A DNA stretch of 64,000 bases, from assembly GCA_033220425.1 (NCBI GenBank), contig CM065648.1, positions 434,001 to 498,000 of the forward strand, read 5' to 3'. The notes under the pieces are model-generated. The model was not told the DNA's origin. It did not search any database and was given only the letters and a program-made list of their open reading frames with translations. The position numbers and the translations under genes are program-made. Below are positions 1 through 9,241 of this stretch, one piece after another. Source of the DNA: Lepraria neglecta. Taxonomy: Eukaryota; Ascomycota; Lecanoromycetes; Lecanorales; Stereocaulaceae. The stretch's first letter is position 1. Every line of letters starts with the position of its first letter.

Positions 1-751
1 AGACGTGCCGCCCCCCCAGCTACGGAGTCAGCAATGGCTAACCCGATAGGGTCTTAGCCGGGGGGTAGCTTGGCACGTCGGAAGTACTGAGGCAAGAAGA
101 TGATTTGTCTCGAGACGTCGATGAGGGAACTAGTTCCGAGCTTTTTTTGCATCGCTTCTGGATTAGAAACAGCGTAAACAACGATTTTAAGTTTCGCTTC
201 ACTACTACCAAAAAGCGACCTATTTTAGACCTCAAGAACTTAATTACTATCCGACAGATTTTATACAATAAGCTGAATCCTAATTATTTCGACATGGGAC
301 AACATACATTTCGAAAAAACGCGATTTTTTAATGCCAAGCCTTGCCAAGCCTTCCTGGAAGGCCGGGGCCCCCTAGCACTGAGCCCCGGAAGTCTCTACA
401 ATATCCCGGATTTACGGCCCCCCGGATAGCCCCTAAATATTTTTATTAAGCGCTCTTAGTTGGCTTATTAGGGCGCTAACCCCTATAATATGGAAATATT
501 TCAGCCGGGAAGCCACTTCGGGGGGTGTAACTAAGGTTATTTGGTGCTCGGAAGGCCTAAAACAGGGGTATGCCCGTTTTCCTTCTCAGACAGATTCTCT
601 AATCGAATAGGGCTCTGAATCCCTGAGACAAGAAGATGACTTTGTGCAACGACGGCGCGGCGGACATCCGTTGGCGGCTCTGCCGAATAGCAAAGGTGAA
701 AGTTTTCTAGGCTTCAACTTCGAATGGAACGCACGGACCCTGCGCCTTCCA
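1..751. other. Intergenic, low-complexity relic DNA
   Basis: No supported gene. Bases 2-80 hold an imperfect inverted repeat: a GACGTGCC...CTA arm near 2-22 and its partner TAGC...GGCACGTC near 56-80. A short direct repeat (CTGAGRCAAGAAGATGAYTT) appears near 87 and again near 622, about 535 bp apart. The GC-rich, C/G-run-laden stretch at 340-560 looks like old transposable-element debris, but I can assign no family. The last part, towards 752, is the likely promoter of the downstream methyltransferase. Confidence 0.4.
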
Positions 752-1544
752 ATGGAGTCCCAAAAACCGACTCACCTAGAACCAAGCGAGCTGGGCACAA
801 AGGAATAGTATGTCTCCATCGCACTCAACATACACCTTGAAGCAAGCTGACCTTTCCCCTTATAGCTGGGACCAAACCTACGGCACCGATTTGACAACCC
901 ATGCATCTACGCCCTCTCACGCCGGCCATGCCTGGTTCTCCGACGTCAATGCGTCACACAAGGTTTTGAAATATCTCACCTCGCCCGCCTTGGCTCTCGA
1001 TCGCGAAACTACAAGCTTTCTAGACCTCGGCACCGGAAATGGCGAAATGGTATTTTTGTTACGAGAAGAAGGGGGTTTCTCGAACAAGTTGGTAGGAGTC
1101 GATTACTCAAAGTTGAGTGTAGAATTGTGTAGGAAACTCGCCCAACAGAAGGGACTTGTTCTCGACCCCAGTCTCGATGGCCGAAATAGTATGGAATTTA
1201 CGCTCTGGGATATTTTACACTCGAAACCAAGGCCGGAATGGGTAGAGGGTTTTGATGTGGTGCTTGACAAGGGGACGTTTGATGCTGTCAGTTTGAGTGG
1301 AGAGGTGGATGAGTTGCAACGTAGGGTGGTTGAGGGGTATGCTAGAAGGGTGGTGGGACTGGTGAAGAAGGGGGGTATGTTGGTAGTCACGAGTTGCAAT
1401 TGGACGGAGGAGGAGCTGAAAACGTGGTTCTGTGGTGAAGAGAGTACACTGGAGGTGTATGGGAGGGTGGAGTATCCCGTGTTCAAGTTTGGAGGACAGA
1501 CGGGCCAAAGTGTTTGTAGTATTTGCTTTAAAAAGAAGAGCTGA
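752..1544 (+). CDS. EFM4: EFM4/See1-like protein-lysine N-methyltransferase (eEF1A)
   Basis: Two exons, 752-807 and 866-1544, give 244 aa. The 58-nt intron starts GTATGT, has a CTGAC branch site and ends TATAG. Splicing joins ...SELGTKEY to WDQTYGTDL, restoring the SELGTKEYWD start typical of the family; a reading that begins at the ATG at 810 starts inside the intron. The class I SAM-binding motif DLGTGNG lies near residues 76-82. It is followed by DKGTFDAVSL and SCNWTEEEL, both hallmarks of the EFM4/METTL10 group. The family methylates a lysine of translation elongation factor eEF1A in the cytoplasm. Length is normal (about 240-260 aa) and I see no break. The neighbour on the opposite strand is another methyltransferase, but of a different subfamily, so they are not tandem duplicates. 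The functional call is from motifs only. Confidence 0.85.
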
Positions 1545-1666
1545 CCCAATTATGTTGAGTGCCATCAATGTTTGCCCGAACATTGCAAAATAACAAATTC
1601 CTTCAGTAATGAAGCTTCTGTCACAAGGGACTGAAATGGTTGGCAGCTTTATTGCTGCGGCATTTT

Positions 1667-2644
1667 TCATGTATGTCGATTTGATTTCTGCATAAGCATC
1701 GATGCATAGAAACGCTGCTGCTTCTCCTTGTCCGACATCCCCTCCATTTTATTGCCTCGCTTGAGGATGGCAAGAACCATCCACCTATTTCGCTCCTTGT
1801 CTTCTCGCTCCCTCTCCCAATCTCTCTCATTGCCATCAGCATCCCGCTCCCATATCTTCTCTACCTCCAAACCCGCTTGAACAGTAATGTCGAAGAAAGA
1901 GACAAGTTTGGCTCTTCCGGTATGAAACCCTGCGATCACCCAGGCCCTGGCGCCTTCTTTGTAGGAGAGAAAGTGCTCTATTGATTGAGCAAGGCCGAAG
2001 TGGTTCCCATCCATCCAGAGGCAGTCTGCACATAAGATTCGCGTGAAGCGGTGCGCGTTTTCTTTGGAGAAGTCGTCCGTCAGAACACCCCATTCGTGAC
2101 CCTGAACAGCTACTTTCCTCTCTGCTTGTAGAGCCTCCGCGATGTTCCTGTCAACGTTGACTTTGAGATTGGTCAATATCTTCTGCGAAGGATAATCCGA
2201 CAGAACAACCTCCCTTCCGCCAGCCAATGCACTGGTAATGCCCACAATGCCCGTACCTACCTCCACATATAAGCCCAGGTCTTGTCCCAATAGTCCATGC
2301 TCCTACGGACCAGCTCCTAGTTCCAGGACAGTCTCTCCTTCCACATTCCATCTTTCATCTTTTTCGTCCTTGGCTTCATCACTTGCTTGACTGATAAATT
2401 CAGCCATCTGAATCCCAGAATTCCATATGAAATGAGCGAACAGCGTCCGGTCCTCTTGCTTGAGTGGGTCCGCGAGGCTGAGCTTTATGTCGCCAAAGCG
2501 CTTGGAGAGGTAGGTGACATATGAGCCTGGGTCGCCATGGAATGTACGTATATTGTCAGGAAAGAGCAGGCCAACCGCGCTGCTGTAGACATCATCAGGC
2601 TGTTCGACTGGCACCTGCGCGGTGCGGACGAGGAATGTCAGCAT
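1667..2644 (-). CDS. Methyltransf_16-type SAM methyltransferase (Nnt1-like)
   Basis: Two exons read on the minus strand, 2644-2311 and 2256-1667, give 307 aa. The 54-nt intron (GTCCGT...GTAG) interrupts the SAM motif: splicing gives LELGAGTGIVGI, whereas unspliced reading stops right after GAG. Other family features are the FAHFIWNSG segment before motif I, LSDYP after it, a CADCLWM post-II motif, AWVIAGFHTGR and IWERD near the C-terminus. Fungal proteins of this type are usually labelled nicotinamide N-methyltransferase Nnt1, although relatives act on protein lysines, so the substrate is open. The 5' splice site is GTCCGT rather than GTAAGT, which weakens but does not remove the intron call, because the restored motif is exact. 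The gene converges on the EFM4-like gene; the stop codons are about 120 bp apart. Confidence 0.78.
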
Positions 2645-2829
2645 TCTCTCGATCTCTGATACACCAGGCTGTAGTCACGATAGCTCATGGTATTACCGAA
2701 TTGGGGACGTCCATTGACGAAGTGGAGTGGTTCAAGGCGAAGAGTTTGAGTTGAAAGGGAAGTCGCGCTTATAACAGCGGCTAATTTTGATATTTGTCAA
2801 CACACTCAGTCCACCTTCCTTTCTCTGTC

Positions 2830-4219
2830 ATGGATATCATCGAAACTCCGCAAGACCGTTTTCCGTTACCCGTGAAAACTAATGTGCATTCCTCTGCGGC
2901 AATGGAGCAGGCCCTATTGGTGGGGAGGACAACTCCTCTTTGGCTAGACTGCGATACAGGTACGGGACGGTAAAGCAAACCGATGCTTTCTCCATCCCCG
3001 AAGGGTTCGCTCTCTAACAAGGCCAGGACATGATGTTTGCTATCTCGCCATTAAACTACCATTCCTATATGCTGACTCCTCGGCGAGGACGCCTTCGCCA
3101 TCCTTCTCGCCGCTCGTCATCCTGCTCTTCGCTTATTGGGAGTCAGCACCGTCCATGGCAACGCCTCTCTCGGACAGACAACGACTAATACGTTGAGCAT
3201 ACTCACGGCTATAGGAAGAGCAGATGTTTCAGTATATCCAGGCGCTGCGAAGCCGTTCTGCAGAGATGCAGTGAGCGCGCCCGATATACATGGTACTTCT
3301 CAACCTCTTCACATACCACTCCCTGCTCATTCCGGTAGGATCTACCGGCCTCGATGGTACAACTTGCCTTCCATCACCTTCCTCCCAGCCTCAGACCGAA
3401 ATAAATGCAGTCTCAGAAATGCATCGCGCTCTCAATGTTCATCCAGGAAGGGCATGGCTGGTGGCCACTGGAGCATTGACGAACGTAGCTTTGCTGTTCG
3501 CTACTTTCCCAGACATGGTTCAAAAAATCAAAGGCTTAAGCATCATGGGCGGTGCTATCGGAAATGGGTTCACAGATGCTCCCATGGGCCACGTAAGAGG
3601 CGAGGGCGAACGCTTTGGCAATTACACTAGATACGCGGAATTCAATATCTATGTAAGAGGCAGCGGGAAACCCAATTCGGACACGAAGGCTGACTAGCAT
3701 CAGTGCGACCCAGAAGCAGCGCGATCAATCTTCTCTAACCCGAAGCTCGCTGCGAAGACTACACTTATAACCCTAGACCTCACACATCAAGTCCTGGCGA
3801 ATTTGGAAGTCCAGCAGTTACTGGCTGGGGACCCCCTCGCCCCTCGCTCAACGCCGTATTGTTTGAATCTTCGCCAATTATTCCACCAGATCCTCGTTTT
3901 CTTCGCCCACACATACAGGGATGTCTTCGGACTGAGCAAGGGACCTCCGTTGCATGACCCCTTAGCGGTTGCGACACTTTTGGATGGCCTAAGCGAGGTG
4001 ATTGGCTTCGATGACCGCGGAGGTGAGAGGTGGCATGTCAACGTCGTAACCGACGGTCTCCACAGCGATCTCGACTCAGAGCGAGGAGAGGTAGGAAGGA
4101 CGGTGATTACCAAGGCTGAAGAAGGTGGCGTTCGTATACCCAGGGGTGTGGATGTGCATCGGTTTTGGGAATTGGTGGAGCAGTGCATGCAGCGGGCGGA
4201 GCAGGCAATATCTCCTTAG
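2830..4219 (+). CDS. Inosine-uridine preferring nucleoside hydrolase with 8-nt microexon
   Basis: Five exons (2830-2959, 3027-3034, 3088-3292, 3339-3652, 3704-4219) give 390 aa. The enzyme class cleaves the N-glycosidic bond of ribonucleosides to free base and ribose in purine/pyrimidine salvage. The Ca2+-binding Asp cluster LDCDTGHDDAF covers residues 39-49 (D40, D42, D46, D47). Its G-H-D part is carried by exon 2, only 8 nt long, flanked by AG on the left and GTTTGC on the right. Joining exon 1 straight to exon 3 breaks the frame and the motif. Downstream motifs are STVHGNASLGQTTTNT, IHGSTGLDG, ATGALTN, IMGGA, EFNIYCDPEAA and, near the C-terminus, PLHDPLAVA with another metal-site Asp. Introns have recognisable branch sites (CTAAC, CTGAC). 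Length and motif order match fungal IUNH proteins and I see no break. Confidence 0.87.
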
Positions 4220-4254
4220 TTCCTCAGTGTCTGTGGATCATGTCTCCTCTTTAG

Positions 4255-4440
4255 CGATAACGACATGATACCCTTGCCCATCTTGCAGCTTTTTAGTCCC
4301 ACATGACTATTAACATCGTCTCCTTCCTGCAACCATAATGATATGATATTCATGCCCCATTAAGTATCCACTTAGCCACACAAGTGATCAGGTCACCTCC
4401 GCCCCTCAACCATAATGATATGATACCCATGCCCAGTCTT
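4255..4440 (-). repeat. Three tandem copies of the parvulin 3' end
   Basis: On the minus strand the parvulin's terminal stretch GGGCATGGGTATCATATC (about 4439-4411) recurs at about 4358-4329 as GGGGCATGAATATCATATC and again at about 4281-4255 as GGGCAAGGGTATCATGTCG. Spacing is roughly 80 bp. Only the first is within the gene; the second and third lie beyond the stop codon. Repeat 3 would encode GQGYHVVIAKEE, recognisably like GHGYHIIMVEGR, so the duplicated block was coding sequence. The most likely origin is local tandem duplication of the gene's tail followed by drift. Confidence 0.6.
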
Positions 4441-4852
4441 CACCTCAACAAACTTCGAATTGCCCATCGTGCTCGGCTCCAACTCATACGCTGCCTTCTC
4501 ATATGCCGCGTCTAGCGATCCTCGTACTTTCCAGCCCAGACTACCGCCCTGACGTGCTTTGTCTTCGGAAAATTCGCGGGCTACGTCGTCGAATTTGGCG
4601 CCATCTCGCAGCTTCGCCAATGCTTCCTCCTTTTTCGAATGTTTCTCACACTGCGCATAGCTAGTTGTTAGTAGGATTTCAAGGGGCGGATAGGGGAGGT
4701 AGGGTGCATACGAGAATATGTCTTGTATTGATAGCTGTTGCAGCTTTGAGCTTGCTCGAGCCGCCTTCATCCTTGTCGGCTTTACCGCCACTGCCTTTGC
4801 CTTTGGATTTAGAGTCGCCTTTAGCTGGTTTGCTGTCTTTCTTAGGAGCCAT
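4393..4852 (-). CDS. Par14-type parvulin peptidyl-prolyl isomerase
   Basis: Two exons, 4852-4712 and 4650-4393, give 132 aa. The 61-nt intron is GTATGC...GCGCAG. Residues 1-38 are a basic Lys/Gly/Ser-rich tail beginning MAPKKDSKPAKG, as in human PIN4/Par14 and its fungal kin. The rotamase domain follows, with INTRHILCEKHSKKEEAL, FDDVAREFSEDKARQGGSLGW and GYHIIMVEGRR at the end. These small proteins catalyse cis-trans isomerisation of prolyl bonds and lack the WW domain of Pin1. Length matches the family (about 130 aa) and no residue looks lost. Just past the stop lie two extra degenerate copies of the gene's last 40 or so bases (separate entry). Confidence 0.88.
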
Positions 4853-7191
4853 TGTGAAATGGTTCGCGTGTCGAAGGGGACGTCAGACAGATGTACAGTA
4901 GAGTGGTTTAGTGAACTGGAGCTCGGATCGCAGTGTTCTAGCACGCCTCGGCGTCGGCTAGACTTGCCCGACAAAGCTTCTCCAGACGACGTCTTGCCAT
5001 CTTTCCACTTCATTGACCTTCGCTTATCGGCCAGAATAGCAGTATTGGTCTGCTTGATGCAGAGATAGTTTAGCCTCTGCCATCTAGACTATGATCTTTG
5101 GGTGACTTGTGCTAGAATGAGGCTTTACATCGTCCATATCCAGACCGTTTCGCATCAACAAGTTGGATACGACGTTACATGGGTAGCTTCTGATACTGGC
5201 ATGCGAGGATCTTTTGCGCTTAATCCACGAATAGAGCCCAGGCTCTATCATTCCTCTGCTCAAGGCTTGCTTGATCTATCCAAAATGAGATGGTATCCCG
5301 CGTGTAATCCTACAAGGGTTGTTGTGCATCGATGTCACGAAAACTCTTCTCCGTGGATTACCAGTTGTTGCTACCTTGCATCGAGATCCTCCCCGAGATC
5401 GAAAGCACAGAACGCCTAATTACGATTTGTTCACATGCTGTTAAGTGGATTGTTGCTCCCGTATGTTGTTGTGGAACTCCCAGCATCAACAGAGTTTGTG
5501 GCCCCAAAAGAAAATTGTCTTCTTCTCTGATGCTGTGATAGCAGAAATTAAGAAAGGGAATCAAGAGACGATGGGTAAAGCTGTCGCTGCGACGAGGTGA
5601 TGAGGACCCTTGGCTGAATTTGAAAGCTGGAAAACGAAAAAGGCCGAAAACGAACCCCGCAACCGAGAATCGAACCCAGGAGCCAAAAAAAAATATTTGA
5701 CAGCTAGCGCGTTAAGCATCCTCGAGAGGACCGTCACACAGAGTGACGAAGCTATGGATTGAATCAATCGCAGATCGACCGAAGTCGCTTACTCTACTCA
5801 CCGAGAACCCCTGCAGGAGCCGTACCTGCAGGGCCAAACTACACAGAGGTAGATCCGTTTGAGTCTTGACCGAAGTCGATGACGCGGAAACTTAAGTAGT
5901 TGGGGCTGATTCAATGCGCACGCACCGACTGTGCAATGGTGCAGTTAAGGGACACTATTTACGGAATAGTGCGTAGTTTCAGTTCCCACTACGCCACGCT
6001 AGCTGTTGAAACGATTCGCGCTTATTATATTTATATGCTTTATTTGTCTGTTCCTTGGCAAATTCTCAATATCCCGGGGCTTGCAAAACCAATCACTGCA
6101 CCATCCCGACCCTTCTCTCTCTCACGATGTCAGGTCGATCATCAAGGCAAAACCGATCTCTTATTCATGAAAAGGATGTCCGAAGTCTTACCGGAAATTT
6201 GGAGGGTGAAAAGAATTTTCCCTGTCCGGAATTGAATGCTAGAGCAAAAGAAAGAGACTATGGTAGGCTCGCGACCGGCGATCACAGCACGATTCTACTT
6301 CTCCCCTTTCTCTGACCACAGTCCAGACCTCGACCATATTGGGCGCTTCATTTGTAAAAAGTGACTGTCGAATTTCCTAGGAAATCGATGCACAGCTTGA
6401 GGCCCAGGAAAGTGGGCATTCAACAGTCGCACAATCGGAGACTTTGGGCTTAGTGGTAGCTTCTCTGAACTACCATGCCACGAAGACGTACGGGGCTGAC
6501 AAGCTTTTGCACTGCTTTCTCTTTACTTGGTCGTGACGGGTTGTATCGTACAAGGTCTGGAGAAACCTTAGATTGCCTCCACTCTGACAGCTGCTTCGCC
6601 GGGTCGCCACCATCAATTCGCCCCGCGTACAGTATTCCACCGCAATACATTCAGAACTACGACGAGCCTATGGGAACAGACAGTGTCATACTGGAATAGG
6701 ATTTGGACTTAATCAGCCAAGATGTAGCCTGTTAGCAATAATTACGCATTGCCTCAAACGTACGGGGTTTTAGCAGAATGTATAGTACACAAGCTATAGC
6801 ATGTAATATGAGCTACCAGAATCTCTTTAGAAATTACTAGTAGACATTTGTCTTTAATGCATAAAATCAATAATTGTACTCATTTCATGAGTTGTGGTTG
6901 ATGCCAAGCCGTCGCCAACCAGAAAGCCCAGCCGAGGCCGAGCGTTGATATCAATTATTGATCTGTCATCAACGAGGTAACCAGTCTGAGAATCCTTTCC
7001 GAATTATTCAGACTTTATGAAATTTATTCCTATCATGTTTGGAATGGTCTCTGCTTTCTATCATTGTTTCCATCTGCCTCAGTCCGCTGAGGAGATTTGC
7101 TCACGATTACTTGCATCGTCTACTTTCCGTATTTCCAATTGCATACTACCGCTGCGCTATTCTCCTACTTTTTCCTTTGCTCTGTTTCAAG
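4853..7191. other. 2.3-kb intergenic region between parvulin and ferric reductase
   Basis: No supported protein gene. It holds a tRNA-like relic (own entry). GACCGAAGTCG appears twice, near 5778 and 5869, either side of a palindrome around CCTGCAGG at 5811-5842. At 6361-6425 two short inverted arms (GTGACTGTCGAAT and ATTCAACAGTCGCAC) enclose about 40 bp, possibly the ends of a tiny inverted-repeat element. The last few hundred bases are the likely ferric reductase promoter; I could not pick out a convincing iron-responsive GATA site cluster. Confidence 0.35.
5654..5730 (-). pseudogene. tRNA-like relic
   Basis: Minus strand 5678-5662 reads CTGGGTTCGATTCTCGG, a good T-arm with a 7-nt TTCGATT loop and a 5-bp stem (two G-T pairs). 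A possible D-arm-like stretch (GCTTAACGCGCTAGC) lies upstream on the same strand. The seven bases after the T-arm (TTGCGGG) have no matching 5' acceptor strand at the expected place, and a run of nine A/T pairs interrupts the middle. It therefore looks like a decayed tRNA or tRNA-derived fragment rather than a working gene. It could also be a chance B-box. Confidence 0.3.
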
Positions 7192-9061
7192 ATGGGCTGG
7201 CCATACCATTTCGTCAGTCTGGACGAAGGGCAGCAAGCGCGTCGCAGACAATTACTTGATGGCTACGGCCAATTTGCGCAGTTGTCGATACTTCTACTTC
7301 CTCTTATTTACCAGCTGGGTCTTGGTGTTCGTCTTCTGATGGGGAGACTGCAGCGAAGGAATGTTTATCAGGCTGTAAAAGAGCATCAGAGTCCGGTGGC
7401 TTCTGGGTTTAAGCAGCCTGCAATAGGTGGGACGGGAAATGTGTGGGCTAAGCTGCGCTGGGCTTTGGATGAACCAGTCGCCGAAGGATGGGGAACGAGG
7501 AAGGAGTGGCTCGCTGTGGGTTTGTGGGGAGCATGGCTTCTTTTGCTTGTTGTGAAGGATACTGGAGATGGTGAGTCTAATTTCGATCTTCTGCATCTCA
7601 AGAACAAAAGAAGCCAATATCTTTGCTACAATCATTGGAGTTTGCCCTAGCTAGTCGGAAGAAACAGGCTTCTGGTGTCAGTATCGTGACTACACTACTC
7701 GCTTTACCATTTCATTAATCATCCATGAACGATATCCTGACACAAATTGTCTAGATTACCTACACATCACCCGCCGCTTCGGCATAATCGCCGCCTCCCA
7801 ACTCCCCCTCCACTACATGCTAGCCCTAAAATCCTGGTCCCCAATCCACTACCTAACCCGTCTCTCCCACGAATCACTAAACCCCTACCACCGCCTGCTC
7901 GGCCGCCTCATAATCACCCTTATGGCATGCCACGCCTCTCTCTACCTAAACTTCTACGTCCAAAACGGTCTTCTCCTCAAACGAATCAAGGACTGGGATG
8001 TCATCCTCGGCTTAATGGCTATTAGCAGTGCGTTATTGATTGGCACTACCGCGCTCGCGAGGGTCAGGGACTGGAATTACAGATTATTTTTCTACGCGCA
8101 TGTGGTGCTTTCTGTTACGCTGTTGCCGGTGTTGTTTTTGCATGTTAGCCATTTGAGGGTTTATATCCTTGAAGCTGCTGCTATCTACGCGGTGTTGATA
8201 CTCCAGCGCAACGTGGATCAATCCTCCGCCCAGGCAACCATCAAAACTCTCCCAGGAACGAACCTCCTCTCCATCACGATCCCCTTATCCAAATCACTAG
8301 TGAAGAGGACATACAAACCAGGCATGCACATCTACCTCGGTTTCCCTTCCCTACCGCAGAAATTGAGGATTAATCCGTTCTCTATCGCCAACCCCGACCC
8401 CCACGAAGACAAGAACATCCACCTGGTCGCCCGCGCCCTGGGTGGGACGACAGCTATGCTCGCAGACTTAGCCACGAAACCACAACCAACACCCCTCCTA
8501 ATCGAAGGTCCCTACGGCTCAGCATCCTACTTCCCTGACCTCGCAAACTATGATCGCGTGCTGTTCGTAGCAGGCGGTGTAGGCGCGACCTTCACCCTCC
8601 CAATTTACCGGGACCTCCTCCGCCGCTCTGCAGCTGGAGAACAAATCCCCGTAGCAAAATTCATATGGACCGTGCGCAGTGGTTCTGACGCGGCATGGGG
8701 TATCAGGCAGTTGAGTGAGCAGTGTGAAGGCAGCTTGCCAACGGAATGCGAGGTTTTTGTTACTGGGAAGGGTGGTAATGGTAGGGGAGAAGCTGCTGGG
8801 GCTGAGTCGATTGAGTTGCAGGAGCGTGAGGGGCTGCTGAGTGGCTCGGCTTCGAAGGAAGGGGCCGCAGATGCTATAAGAAGAGGGAAGCCTGATCTCC
8901 GTGTCATCATCGATGAAGTTTTTTCACATGATGGTAGTGATAGGGCGGCGGTTTTAGTTTGTGGGCCTCGCGGTATGGGTGCTAGTGTGAGGAGGGAGGT
9001 TGGGAGGTGGGTTTGGAGGGGGCGAGATGTGTTTTGGCATTCGGAGGAATTCGGATGGTGA
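7192..9061 (+). CDS. Ferric reductase-type transmembrane oxidoreductase (FRE family)
   Basis: Two exons, 7192-7570 and 7755-9061, give 561 aa. The 184-nt intron (GTGAGT...CTAG, CTGAC branch) is long for this window. The start MGWPYHFV is the usual beginning of fungal Fre proteins; the frame stays open upstream but unlike the family. Several membrane segments occupy the first 270 residues, with candidate haem histidines in LPLHYML, NPYHRLL, MACHASL, FYAHVV and LHVSHL. The FAD- and NADPH-binding lobes follow (LRINPFSIAN, LIEGPYG, FVAGGVGATFTLP), ending in VCGPRGMGASVRREV and the typical HSEEFGW tail. It should pass electrons from cytosolic NADPH across the plasma membrane to ferric or cupric chelates. 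The FAD motif usually written HPFTxA is here NPFSIA. Otherwise complete. Confidence 0.85.
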
Positions 9062-9241
9062 TGTTACAAGCCTTGCGCTCATGTTTATAGACTTGTTAGA
9101 GAATTCCATGTTGCCATGTGCTCCATTCTACAAATCATGTAGACAGAGGTCATGAATAGCCGAGTATTTGTGCTATCTCGGATCGCCATGTATTATTTAC
9201 ACATAATTTGGTCAGCAATCGGTCCTTCAACTCCGTAATCG

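Noticed and set aside
320-560. A named DNA transposon (Fot1/mariner type) at the left edge
   Set aside because: The AT/GC pattern is suggestive, but I found no matched terminal repeats or transposase sequence.
810-865. Start of the EFM4 gene at the ATG at 810
   Set aside because: It lies inside a good GT-AG intron; splicing from 752 restores the family N-terminus.
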